Shown: positions 30,615 to 41,515 of the stretch, piece after piece | Layout: the number at the start of each line of letters is the position of its first letter | Position numbering within the stretch: the first letter of the stretch is position 1 | Assembly: GCA_004431415.1 (NCBI GenBank) | Contig: QPMI01000416.1 | Location: 372,001 to 436,000 of the forward strand | Source of the DNA: Cyanophora paradoxa | Taxonomy: Eukaryota > Glaucocystophyceae > Cyanophorales > Cyanophoraceae | DNA length: 64,000 bases | Direction of reading: 5' to 3' | Position numbers and translations under genes: made by a program | Notes under the pieces: generated by a model | Told to the model about the DNA's origin: nothing | Databases searched by the model: none | The model's input: only the letters and a program-made list of their open reading frames with translations

Positions 30615-30745
30615 TGCGAGCCATAGCGGCATCAAAAAGCCATCGCGGCACGCGAGCCATAGCGGCAGCAAACGCCATCGCTGCACGCAAGCCATAGCGG
30701 CAGAGTCACAGCGACTCGAGAGCCATAGCGGCCAAACCCGGCGCG
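30615..30745 (+). repeat. AGCCATAGCGGC short repeats
   Basis: The 12-mer AGCCATAGCGGC, or AGCCAT(A/C)GCGGC, recurs at spacings of 20-40 bp in the element's 3' leader, interleaved with GCCATCGC(G/T)GCACGC. Possible RNA structural or packaging element; function unknown. Confidence 0.7.
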
Positions 30746-31284
30746 GCATCGTGCCCCGGACGACCTCTCTGTCGGTGTAAATTGCCGCTGCTCCTCTCTT
30801 TCCGCCGGCGCATAAAAGCTCTGCGTTGCTTTGCGCTGCGAGCGCAACCGCTCACTTACTTGCGCCATGCGCGACCCAGATCCTCCACGGGATTCCTTCC
30901 CCCTTCCCCGGCTTCCCCTCGCCGCGCGGCCAGCGGCGGGGTCCCATCTTCACGGCATCTTCTCGCCGCACGGAGGCGGCGGGAACTTCGCGCACGAGGC
31001 AATGGGATTTTCGCTGTTGTTGGCGGCACGGCAGAGGTTTTTCGCCCGGTTTTCCTCTGGCCGTTAGTGACCCTCGGGGGCAGCATCTGGGCCCGGGCCC
31101 CTCACACTTTTGCCCCTGAGCGGCAGTCCGCGCGGTCTCACACATGACCGGTTTCTGTTGTTCAGACTCTGCTGATTGGACTTTAGTCTATATTAGTCTG
31201 TATCTCTATCTATGGATTTCTGACCGGCGGGCGCGTAGGCTAGATAGGCGTCCCGGTCCTTTACATCTATGACTCCCTTCATTC

Positions 31285-31555
31285 CACGAGCCTACTGTCT
31301 CGTGAAATAGTAACATTCCTCGGCATTGTATCACGAGCCTACTGTCTCGTGAAATAGTAACATCCCACGAGCCTAGCGTCTCGTGAAATAGTAACATGCT
31401 GGTAGGCGGCAGACAATTTTTTTGTCTCCCCCTGACGACTCTCACTCTCCCCCTTGTACCCAGCACTGATCGCTCTCATGTACCCCTTTACTTGTCACTT
31501 GCTTCCTTTTATATTGTTCCAGTGCGCGAGGACGCGCACTCGTGAAATAGTAACA
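31285..31555 (+). repeat. Hairpin-forming repeats abutting the 3' LTR
   Basis: Three copies of CACGAGCCTACTGTCTCGTG or a close variant (inverted arms CACGAG/CTCGTG), each followed by AAATAGTAACAT, at about 31286, 31333 and 31366. A fourth half-copy, ACTCGTGAAATAGTAACA, ends exactly at the LTR boundary (31555). The exact abutment suggests a role in 3' end formation or plus-strand priming, replacing a normal polypurine tract; this is inference. Confidence 0.75.
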
Positions 31556-31662
31556 TATTGCAGCAGTGATATACTGTCCAAGTCCCTGTAGCCCTGTACC
31601 CCTGTAGTCAGTCCACCTGTACCCCCAATACACCACCTTGCCAGCTATCTAGCCTGGCAATA
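31556..31662 (+). repeat. 3' LTR (107 bp)
   Basis: Identical by eye to the 5' LTR at 19459-19565. The right-hand flank begins with the target duplication CATG. Confidence 0.9.
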
Positions 31663-31666
31663 CATG
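31663..31666. repeat. Target-site duplication, right copy (CATG)
   Basis: Matches 19455-19458. Removing the element and one copy rejoins the host sequence across CATG. Confidence 0.85.
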
Positions 31667-32557
31667 CGCAGGCTCCCAGAGCGCCGAGCTTCGTTCAGCC
31701 TCTCGCCATGCATATGGGTCCGTTTGTGTGCCCCCGCCTCACTCTCATAAACCTTATAATTAAGCTTTCATTCCACGGCCTTGTAGAAACGTGCACACTA
31801 TATATATATCAAATTAAAATAAGCAGCAAATTTGAATTTAACGGGAAGCTCGCAGATCGCCATTCTGCTCCTCGGCCTCCACCACGCACTCGCCGCGACT
31901 TGGACGTCTCTGCCGGCCTCCACCCCCACCCCATCTCCGGAGGTATCGCCACTGGTCGGGGTCCAAGTCACTGGATCAGGCGGCCGCCGGGCAGCCGATC
32001 CGGTGCGATTGATTTAATTCGAATTCAGTTCTAATTCCACGTCATTGCATTTCCGTTTGTGAAGTAATTGCATCGCTTCATTTCAGTCTCGTGAAATATA
32101 GGTGTGATTTCAGGCCCTGATTTTAAAAGCGCAGCGATCAGAAATAGCGTGGGCTACTACATCCGGACGCACAATGCCGGAACCACGGTACGCTTCTAGA
32201 TTTTCGGCCCTCTTTGCAAATGCTGGAATTGATGATGTATCTATGGCTATCGCCAGGCTTTCTTCTCGCTCAACACATCGGGATCCAGCGCCGTCTAGAC
32301 GTCACTGCCACTGAACGGCTTCGATTCATATTCACGATCTTATTACATGTGGGGGCAGTACACAGGGAACCAAGCGTAAGCAGCCCTTCCTCAACTCTTG
32401 CTGTACATATGCATGTGCTTTCGTAATCTCTAATAATAAGCGCGCCCCCCGGCCGTCAGCTATTTCGGAGGCTCCTGGAAAATGTGCGTGTGGTGTTGCC
32501 GGGTATAAGCGGCGCTGGCGCGGCGCGCGCACGTACACTTCCTTCTTAGAGTCGTAG
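31667..32557. other. Noncoding spacer right of the retrotransposon
   Basis: Mixed base composition, clearly more AT-rich than the rest of the window. No ORF with an ATG and recognisable content. It should contain the promoter of the small gene starting at 32558. Confidence 0.5.
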
Positions 32558-33133
32558 ATGAGTGATTTGTCTTTTCCGGGGCCGCAGAATCCTGTACGGC
32601 GGCTGGCAGTACTCAAGCTCGTCGGGGTCCTGGATTCCAACGAATCGGATGGTCGCATACGATATCACGTCGAGAAGTGTACGCGCAACCTGCCGCGCAT
32701 GATCATGAACGCCATCTCGTGGAACCACGAGCACCAGCAGTCCTGCCTGTCCAAGGTGCGCAGATTTAAGTGTTCTCCAGATATCTTGTATACTACGTAT
32801 ACCCATGCGTACTGTTTCTGTGTATCATTTCGCGGTAATTAATTGGGGTGCAAAGGTGGTGGATTTCATTCGCATTGACATCGTGCGGCGCTGGGCACGC
32901 GAACATCCGGAGCCCGAGGCCGAAAGCCGCTCACCGTGCGCAACATATTTGATAATGCTGGACATTGGAGCATGAACGTCCGACGCCGATCGGGCATAGC
33001 GCCGAGCAGCGGGCAAGATTATGGCGGCGTCGATGTCGTTCCCGATGGGCACCCACCCGCGGCCAGGCCGTCGACCTCGCTCAGCCGCAGCCCTACGTCG
33101 CCGGAACCTCTGCTGGTGACAACGAAGCCATAG
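32558..33133 (+). CDS. Small three-exon gene, hypothetical protein (133 aa)
   Basis: Not recognised. Exon 1 is 32558-32755 (ATG, 66 whole codons, donor GTGCGCAG). Exon 2 is 32856-32935 (acceptor CAAAG, donor GTGCGC). Exon 3 is 33010-33133 (acceptor GAGCAG, stop TAG). The phases join without a break. The product opens MSDLSFPGPQNPVRRLAVLK and contains a compact basic, helical-looking middle (SDGRIRYHVEKC, PRMIMNAISWNHEH, VVDFIRIDIVRRWAREHPE). It ends in a Pro/Ser-rich tail. If exon 2 is read through, a stop at 32973-32975 gives a 105-residue form. Donors match those of clearly real genes here. No signal peptide or membrane segment. Confidence 0.5.
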
Positions 33134-34101
33134 AAGAGCCGAAGTCTCGGTATATATAATACTATGATATTCGCAATACACCTTTCCACTGCCACATATA
33201 CTGTGGCCTGGGCCACTGCCACACTGGGCCAGTGCCAGACTGCCAGTGGCCCGGCAGTGCCGGCAGAGCGGCTGAGAGCGCATGCCCGGCAGTGGGCCGG
33301 CACTGGCCCGGCAGTGCCCGGCACCGAGCCACCGACTCGGCGACTCAGCGCTAGCGCGGACTCGCCGCGGACTCCGGGAGTCAGCGGCGACTCTGCCCAG
33401 CCTGGCAGCGCGCAGCGGCGCCCGCGGCGGCGCGCGCTTGGCGCCGGCGCCGGCAGCCGGGCCCTGAGCCGGCTGCCCGCCGGTACGCGCGCTTGCAATT
33501 GGCGCGGCCCGGCGGGCCGATCCGCCACATCAATAATTGCAATTGCCGCTGCGCGATTCGCTGCGCATGCGTGAGAAAAAAGGCACACGCCTAAAAAAAG
33601 GCGCGTGGCACACCCTAATCTGATTGGACGATGGCATGCGCCGCACAATCATAATTATAATTAACGCCGCTGCGCGCATGCGCATTGCGCATGCGCATGC
33701 GCAGTGCAGCCGGTGCAACAACGACACTACCGGTACCCCGGTAGCAGCTCCGAGCCTCCGGTCCTCCGGAGCAGGAGCCGGCCTGGCGTGGTAGTAGCGT
33801 CGGACAGGAGAGCCTCGGCCATCGGAGAAGCCTCGAAGAGACGAGAGAAGAGGAGCGCAGGAGAGAAGAGGAGCTGAGCTCGAGGCCCGGCCTGATCTGA
33901 GCGAATTCGAAGCCGATCGATCGCCTTCCCGGGTCCGACGGTCTGCACCGACGCGCACATACGTGCGTGTAAGCTAGCGGCGCGGCGCGCCCTTCCCTCC
34001 AGATCTTGTCTCTCGCTGACGGCTGACATCTGGCGCTAGGCGAGCAGCCGGACGTGCCTTCTGCAATTTCGACGCGCAGCTGCAGTTTCTGAGATCTAGA
34101 G
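33134..34101. other. Noncoding spacer with GC inverted repeats
   Basis: The segment 33185-33340 is built from overlapping inverted copies of CACTGCC/GGCAGTG (CCACTGCCA, GGCCCGGCAGTGCC). The segment 33660-33710 is alternating GCGCATGCGCATGC. Both can fold into strong hairpins. No ORF was supported. A TATATATAATA stretch lies at about 33151. Confidence 0.55.
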
Positions 34102-37100
34102 ATGGGCGGCAGCCAGAGCAGCAGGCGGCCGGCAAGCCGATCTTCGGCGCAGCAGAAGCCCGGAGCCGCTCACACACACCAGGCGCGGGCGCAGTCCGTC
34201 GCGAACAAAGCGTCGGCGCCCAAAGCTGTCGACTCCGTGGTTCGTACGATCCGCCTTGCACAAACCCCTGGCCGCTCCGCGCCGTCCGACCGCTACCGCG
34301 CCAGTCCCAAGCATCGTGGGTCGCCGGCGGCTCTATCGATGACTTCTTCGGGTCCCTCAAGCCGAAGGCGAAGCGTGCGCACGATCGGCGCTCACGCATT
34401 CCGCTGCGGTGAAAGCTGACGTGGCTGCAGCGACGGGCCTCGCGGCGACGCTGCCGGCGCTCATTCCGGGCGACGATGCGACGGACGGCGGCGGCGATCC
34501 GCGGCTCGTCGTACTCAAGGGGAACGCGCTCACGCTGGACTACAAGGCGCGCTCCGCCCGCCCCCGCCCCCTCGCCGGCGCATCCTCTCGCTGATGGTCG
34601 CGCAGGTCATGGTAAGCGCCCCGCAGACCGCGCGCGGCGAGCTGCAGCGCATTCTGGACGGAGTCTTCGAGGAGGTGCGGCCGGGGCGCCCATCGGACCG
34701 CGCCGCCGGCGCCCGCGCCGGCGCTCATTCCGCGGCCCGCGGCCGCCCCGCCTCGCAGATCGATCGCGTCTTCAACAACTGGAACCCCGCGTCGGAGGCG
34801 CGTCCTCCTCCTCGTGTGATCTCGGCCATCCTAACCTCAACGCGCGCCTCAGATCTCCCGCCTCAACGGGGCCCCGGCAGGCTCCCCAGTCCAGCTCTCC
34901 CAGCCGCTGGCCCAGCTGCTCTTCCTCTGCCGCGACCTCAACAGGGTACCCCCCTCCCCGCGCGCCAGCCGCCGCCGGCGGCGCCCCGGCAACCTATAGC
35001 TACCCCTCACCCACTCACCACCGCTAGATGACGGAGGGCCGCTTCGACCCGACGGTCGGGCCGCTCCGCAAGACGTGGATCGAGAAGCTGCGCCAGGGGG
35101 CCAAGCCGACGGTCGACGAGGCCCGCGCCGCTGCCGCCCTCGTCGGCATGTCCAAGGCGCGTCCACAATTTCTCATGAACAGCTAGAATGCGCCAATCCG
35201 AGCCGAGCCTGAGTCGTCGTTCGATTTGCTCAGGTCTCGATCTCGCCGGAGGGAGTCGTCACCAAGTCCGCCCAGGGAGTCACTTTCGACCTCTGCGCCA
35301 TCTCCAAGGTGCGCTCCGATTCGATTCGATTTGATTGACCTATCTATCTATCTATGTTATCTGTCTATCTGAAGATCTGCCTATCTACTCTATTAGATTC
35401 TCTCCTCATTAGAATCTCGTGCAGGGCCTGGCGGTGGACATGCTCGTCGAGCGCCTCGCGGCCGCCGGCTTCCTCGACTGCTACGTCGACTGGGCCGGCG
35501 ACATCCGCGCCGCCGGGCGCCACCCCGCCGGTCCGCCCTATAAAAATAGCCTAATCCTTTTAACCTTCCCGTTGACCTTTACGTTGATTACACAGTTCCG
35601 CCCCACCCCATACATAGTTTTAGTGAAAGCGTCCACCCCACCCCGCCCCGTCCCGTCCCCCATTCCCTAGGCTTAGCTCTTAGACGGCCTCCTCTGAAGG
35701 AAGCCCCGCGGCGCGGACTTAGCTCTTAGGCAGACGTCCGCGCCGCGGGGCGCCACCCCGCCGGTCCGCCGCGCGTGCCTCCCTCCACTCTCAATGAATG
35801 CGCTCACGGACAAGTTGCTGCTGCTAAACCATGTTAAATCACACCTTCAAGCTTCCCGCTCCGCCCCCCCCCCCCCCCCCCCCCCCCGAGTTAAATGGAA
35901 GAGCGGCTCAACAATATTCGCGGCCCGCCTTCGAATCTTCGCTGGCTGAAACTTCGCTCGCGTTTGCGCAGGGCGGGACTGGCGGACGGCTGTGGCGTGC
36001 CCCCCCGAGCTTGCCAACATCTTCGAGTCCTGGAAGGTGCCTTCGCCTCTCGGCTGAGCTTCCTAAGCTCCGGACTGCTTCTAAGCTTCGAAGCTTCCTA
36101 GGGTTCCGTTGCTCCGTTCCGTTGTTCCGGGTTCTAACCCTCCGCCCTTCCTCTTTCGTTCGCCCAGAGCGGCCCGCAGGGCTGGTCGGACCGCCGCATG
36201 CTCGCCGACCTGCCCCTGCAGGGGAGCGCCGCCGCCACCTCGGGCGACTACTTCCAGGTGGGCAGAGACTGAGCCTTTTTCTAAGCTGGAGTTTAGGAAG
36301 GCTGATAGATGATAGCTTACGACCTTGCGGCTGCTTGCCCCCCGCTTCTTCTTCTTCTTCTTCTGACGGCGCCGGCCCGCCGGGCGCTCCCCTTCTGACG
36401 CCCCCCGCCGGGCTTCTCGACCGCTCGCCCCTTCTGACGCCCCGCCGGGCGCAAACCCCCCCCCCCTCCCCTCCCCCCCCCCCGATCTATTCTATCTATT
36501 CTATAGATAGCTAATAGACCCTGCGAGCTTACGAAGCTTTAGCAAATCTAGGATAGAACTGGCGCCTCTTCTGACGCCCCGCCTGTCCGTCCCTTCCCCT
36601 CAGATCTTCAAGTTCGGGTACTTCCACATCTTCGACCCGCGGCGCGGGGCGGCCATGAGGGCCACCGCAAAGTCACTCGCCTCCGCCACCGTGCGCCCGC
36701 CCGCCCCCGCCCCGAGGCTCTTATTATACGCTATTATAAGCTATAGGCTGTAACTTAGATTAGGCTCGAAGCTTTTTATACTATAAGCTATTATAAGCTA
36801 TAGGCTCTTACTTAGATTAGGCTCTAAGTTTTCTTAACTATAGGCTCGACCGCAAAGCGCCCGTCCTGAGGCGTCGCTGTTAGACTGGGCTCTAGGCTTT
36901 CTTTAGCTCTAGATTGGACATACATTAAGCCTTCCGAAGCCACCCCGCGCCGTCCCCCGTTGTTCTTCGACTCTGCCACCGTGCGCCCGCCCCCGTCCTG
37001 AGGGCCCTAAGCCCTTCTTTCTCTGTGCTTGCTAGAGCCCAACTGCGAGCCCAAGCTCGCAACGCAAGAGACTCTTTCCTAGCTCGCTCGCTTGTTCGCC

Positions 37101-40100
37101 ATCTTTATCCCTCCCATCCCCCCCCCCCCCCCCCCCCCCCCCCCCGCCCGGGCCCTTCTGTCCTGCTGACCTCCTCTCCTCTACTCTCCTCTCCTCGTTC
37201 AGGTGGTGGCGGGGAGCTGCGCGCTGGCGGACGCCCTCGCGACGGCGGTCATGACCTGCGAGAGCGACGCCGCCGCCAAGGCCCTCCTCGACTCCGTGCG
37301 TCTAGTCTACCCATTCCTTGAAGCCAATCCGATTTTAGATTAGATTGAGGGCTTAGAAGAAGGTTAGAAGGCTTGGAAGGCTTAGATCTAGATGGCTTAG
37401 AAGCTTAGAGAGCGACGCCGCCGCCAGCTGCAGGGCCCTCCTCGACTCTGTGCGCCTATGGCTTTAGATGGCTAGCTAGATTGCTATGGTGTAGCTATGC
37501 GCCCCTTTAGAAGCTTGAAAAGGTTTGGCTGTTAGGAGCATTCTGTTAGGCCCTCCTCAACAGCGTGCGCGCGCCTGTTCTCTGCCTAAGCTTCTCTCGC
37601 AAGGCCGAGCCGCGCGCCTTGCTTCTGAGCTTCTAGGCTTCTATCGAGCACTGCAGCCCTCCGGACGTAACCGTATCCCCCGCTCTGCGCAGGTGCGGGC
37701 TCAGATGCCGGGCCGCGTGCACGGATACGTCCTCTACTCGCGCTCCTCGACCGCCGTCCTGCAGAGCCTCGAGGCCCCTGCGCCCTCCCAGGTCAGCCGA
37801 ACGAACGAGCCAACTCCACACCTGCCCACCTCTTTGCATCTATCTAACGCGGGCGCGCTCGCTTGCTTTCGCCCGCGCAGTCCGCCGCCTCGCCGGCTTC
37901 GCCGCCTCGCCTCGGCCCCGCGGCCCCGGCCCCGGCCCCGGTCTCGGGCGACCAGCTGCGGGACCTGATGCGCTGCATCCCGCTGCCCGTCGCCGTCGTC
38001 GCCGCCCCGCCCTCCCAGGTCCGCCCGCCTTGTCCTAGATCTAAAGATCTAGAGAGAAGAAAAAGAGCTGATAGTTTTACTGAGAGTCCAGCCTGACCTA
38101 TCAGCTCCGCTCACTCCCCCTACCGCGCAGGCGGCCGGGGGCATCCCCTTCGGGATCACGGCCAACTCGCTGGCGGCGGCCTCGACGGACCCGCCCCTCG
38201 TCTCGTTCAACGTCATGCGCGGCTCCGTCATGCACGCCGTCCTCACGGAGCAGGTCCGGATCGGAAATTCGCTGAAATCTGTACACGAGTTCTTAAGATC
38301 TGGAGAGAAGCCTGGATTCTAGAAGCCTAAGTTCGCACAAAGAAATGCCATCTATCTATAAGACTCCTAGAATAGAAGAGAGAGCTCGCAGACGAATTAG
38401 TTCCCGTCTCTGATCGGCCGCCCCTTGTCGCTGGCAGAGGGGCGCCCCGCTGCCGCTGGCGGTGCACCTCCTGGGCGCGGGGCAGGCGGACATCGCCTCG
38501 CGCTTCACCGGTGCGCCCGCCCGTCTCCGAACTTCGGAAGCTGTCGCCCGCCCGCCCGCTCGCTCGTTCTTTGCTTCCTTAGGCGATTTAATATGGAATC
38601 CGGAATGGCCGCTTCGCCCCCCCGCCCCCCCGCCCGCGGCCATCGCCGCCACCCCCCCCCCTCCCCCCCCCCGCCCCCCCCCCGTCCCCCTCCTCGCTCG
38701 CCGCTTCTTTAGCTTTAAACAAACGAACGAAGAAGCGCCTGACGCCGGCGCTTGCTTTTGTGCGCGGCAGGCCCCAACCAGGCCGGCCTCCGCACGCAGT
38801 TCGACGGCCTCGACTGCCAGACCGACCCCGCCACCGGTGCGCCCCGCCCGGCCCCGCCCCGGCCCGACCTGGCCCGCCAAACCCGAGCCCGGCCCCGACC
38901 CGACCCGACCCGACCCGACCGCTTATCATCTCTCTCCGCTTATCCTAGCTCTCTCTTTCGCCCCGGCCCGCCCGCCCACCCGCCCGCCCGACTTGAGCCC
39001 GCCTAAGCGCGTTCCGCCGCCAAGCGCCCGACCCCATATCTACCTTATTCTCCAAGCTCGACTTAAGCTCGCTTCATCTCCGCTTGTCCGAGGCCATCTA
39101 ATCTAATCTGATCTCTTTCTCGGCAGGCATCCCGTCGATCCAGGGCTGCTTCGCCGTCCTCCGCTGCGCCGTCGAGCAGGTCATCGCCTCCGGTGCGCCG
39201 CCCGTGAGTGAAGACAGCCGCCCGCTCCGCCCGCCCCCCGCCCCCCGCTTCGCCTTCCTTAGTCCTCTCTGCCGAGCGCCGCCCCCCGCCCCCAGCCCCC
39301 CGCCCTCCTCCGCCTTCCTTCCGACCGCTCTTATTATAATACTCTGCTCAAATACTCTAACTATTATACTCTAATGGCGGCGCCTCCGGTGCGCCGCCCG
39401 CCGCCTGCCGCCCCTGCCCGCTTCGCCCGTCGACTGTTAGCGTTCTTCTAATGGATTTCGTTATAATTAGCGCCTTCCGACTCTTCTAATGGATTTAGAC
39501 TGTTAGACTGTTAGTGTTGGCGCCTTCCGACTCCTCTAATGGATTCTCTCGTGATCGATATCAGGCGACCACGCGCTGGTCACGGCCCGCGTCCTCTCGG
39601 CCGAGCGCCGCCCCGCCGGACCGAACGCCGCTTCGGCCTTCCCCGCCGTCTGGTACAACCGCGCCTGCCGCGCCCCGGCGCCCCTCCTCAACGCCCCGAA
39701 TTCCGCCCCGGCTCCGGCCATTGCCCCGCTCCCCAACGGCGTCGTACCCTTCGCCGAAGTGGCGGCGCGCCTGCCCCGCCCCGCGGCGGAGATCCACGTA
39801 CCCTCCGGCAAGGAGTTTGTGGATGGGTTCACGCTGCTCTCCGTCGATCCGCCCCTCTTCTCGTTCTCGCTGCGCGCGGCGCGCCCCGCCGCCGCCGCCT
39901 GCTCCGAGCCGGGCGCCGAGCACTGGCTCCGCCTTTCCACCCAAACCGGGCCCCTCGCCGACGTGCTCGTCCGGACCCTCGCGGCGCACCCGGCAGGCGA
40001 CTCCCGCCTCGTCATCGCCGAGCCGCGCTCGATGAAGACCGAGGGCGCGGGTGCGGGCGCGTTCCCGCCCGCGGCGCCCGCCCTCCTGTTCTTCGACTCG

Positions 40101-40145
40101 GGGGCCCGCCGGGACGCCCCGCCGGCCTACTGCGCCCTCCCTTGA
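34102..40145 (+). CDS. ApbE (FMN transferase)-flavin reductase-like fusion protein, intact copy
   Basis: The N-terminal half matches ApbE (FAD:protein FMN transferase). Exons 34606-34674, 34759-34797, 34853-34945, 35028-35156, 35234-35308, 35425-35530, 35972-36036, 36168-36257, 36604-36690, 37203-37295 and 37693-37791 join with exact phase. Motifs: NNWNPASE, MTEGRFDPTVGPL, FDLCAISKGLAVDMLVERL, VDWAGDIRAAGRHPAG, WRTAVACPPE, AAATSGDYFQ, FGYFHIFDPRRG, GSCALADALATAVM. A linker (from 37881) leads to a flavin-reductase split-barrel domain: MRCIPLPVAVVAAPPS, GIPFGITANSLAAASTDPPL, VSFNVMRGSVMHAV, LLGAGQADIASRFTG (38131-39192). The last exon (39565-40145) adds a second diverged copy of that fold (FTLLSVDPPLFSFSL). 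Likely role: covalent or bound flavin delivery and reduction in one polypeptide. Three introns use GC donors. The 5' end is uncertain: upstream exons near 34320-34412 and 34433-34546 are likely, and the ATG at 34102 (MGGSQSS) is a plausible but unproven start. Confidence 0.85.
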
Positions 40146-40744
40146 GAGAGTCGAAGGACCCGGGGGCCGTCGGATCGCGCCGCGGCGAAGGCTAGCGCTC
40201 ATGACCAGTAATTAATTATAAGGCTCTCTGTATGCGAATTGTGTTCGCACACGGCAAGTCAGGTCACTCTTGGCGTTCCAGCAGCTAGGCTACGTGTAAA
40301 CTCTACAAGCGTCTGTGAATGCATAACGAAGCACCGTTATCGCGTGCATCGCCGCGGAACGGGGGGCTTTAATTTGAAGGCGTGGGCCCGGGGGTGGTGG
40401 GGGACTCGAGGCTGGCTCTGAAGTTTCCCTGTCGCACGGAGCTCGAGGGTCGCGGAGCCTCTCGTACCCCCCTTGTCGCCGGCGTCTGCGGCGACCTCAG
40501 CGGGGCCTCCCACGCGCGTACCCTGACGCCTTCGGCCTGACGCCTTACGGTACTTCACTCTGCGTCCGCAGGCGGAGGAAGTGGAGCGCTTCTTCGCCAG
40601 CCGCGACGCGCCGTTCGCGCGGCGCGCCGTCGCCTGGCCATGGGGTAGCCGTATGCGTGGCCGGCGCCAGGCCTGGGATCAATGTATAGATGAAGACCGC
40701 TCTGATGAAGATTATATAGCTATAGATTAAATCTGATCCGATGC
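40146..40744. other. Spacer downstream of the ApbE fusion gene
   Basis: No supportable gene. It includes the 3' flank of the ApbE gene and the left edge of the duplicated segment that begins at about 40745. Confidence 0.5.
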
Positions 40745-40769
40745 AATATATGCTAGCTACGTATCGCCC

Positions 40770-40930
40770 CCGGCGACCGACCGACCGTGGCGGCAGCAAG
40801 CCAGAGAAGCAGAGCAGAGAGGATCGCCGTACCCCTTGGGTGTCCACGCCCGCGCCTACGTATCGCCCCCGGCGACCGACCGACCGTGGGGGCAGTAAAC
40901 CAGAGAAGCAGAGCAGAGAAGATCTAGAAT
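40770..40930. repeat. GGCAGCAAGCCAGAGAAGC tandem units, two copies
   Basis: Unit of about 85-90 bp containing GGCAG(C/T)AA(G/A)CCAGAGAAGC, GATCGCCGTACCCC and CGCCCCCGGCGACCGACCGA. The right duplicate at 49570-49960 has four or five units. Confidence 0.8.
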
Positions 40931-41515
40931 ACGCTGCGGGGTACGGGGCCGAGGTAAGCTCCGCACTGTACCCCCGCCGAGGCGCCCCTCGCTGACCGGA
41001 TCGGAATGATACGCCAGGCCGACCCCCTACGGCGCGGTGGGCCATGGATTGGCCTTCCCCGCCCCTAGACCCTTCCCTCCCCGCCCCGACCCCCTCCCGC
41101 CATCCATGGCCAGCGCGCCGTTCTCACGAATAAAAACATGCGAATCGCGTGCTATTCACTTGCAGAGACACGGGCGGGGGCGGGTTCGGAAACAGGGGAC
41201 GGGGCGGGTGGTGCGGCGAGGCCGGGAAGCTCGACCTTGACACCAAAATGATGAAAGGTCGAGAGGGGCACGGAGAGAAGCGCGATGCAGCCGATGAATC
41301 GAGCAGAAGAGAAAGCGCTAGCTCGCTAGAACTGCATATCCTGCCTTGAGCTGATATGTACAAAATGCAATTATGTGCTGGGGAGGTACGGGGAAGCCGG
41401 CGGCAATGGGGCCGCGCGCGGGGTCCGGGCAGGAAGTTCGGGCAGTGAACGGCGAGGCGGGGCGTGCGTGGCGAGGGACTGGGCTGCGCGAGCATGGCGG
41501 TCCCGGAGGGCCAGC

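Larger units (their letters stand above)
30515..31555 (+). other. 3' leader of the retrotransposon, repeat-rich noncoding
   Basis: About 1 kb between the pol stop and the 3' LTR, long for this class. It holds four or five copies of AGCCATAGCGGC (30618-30740), a TATA-like CATAAAAGC at about 30811, and near the right end the hairpin repeats described separately. No protein-coding signal was convincing. Confidence 0.65.
19459..31662 (+). mobile_element. Complete Ty3/gypsy-like LTR retrotransposon, 12.2 kb, very short LTRs
   Basis: Bounded by two 107-bp direct repeats that look identical by eye, flanked by a 4-bp duplication CATG (19455-19458 and 31663-31666). The LTRs start TATTGC and end GCAATA, a 6-bp inverted terminal repeat, rather than TG..CA. 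Internal coding order is Gag, aspartic protease, reverse transcriptase, RNase H, integrase: the Ty3/gypsy order, with no chromodomain or envelope seen. All three ORFs are long and open and the LTRs match, so the insertion is recent. No canonical TGG-starting primer-binding site directly follows the 5' LTR and no clear polypurine tract precedes the 3' LTR. The 3' leader (30515-31555) is unusually long and repeat-rich. Confidence 0.92.

Noticed and set aside
30782-31147. An additional ORF (121 codons) in the retrotransposon 3' leader
   Set aside because: It lacks an ATG start and resembles no envelope or accessory protein.
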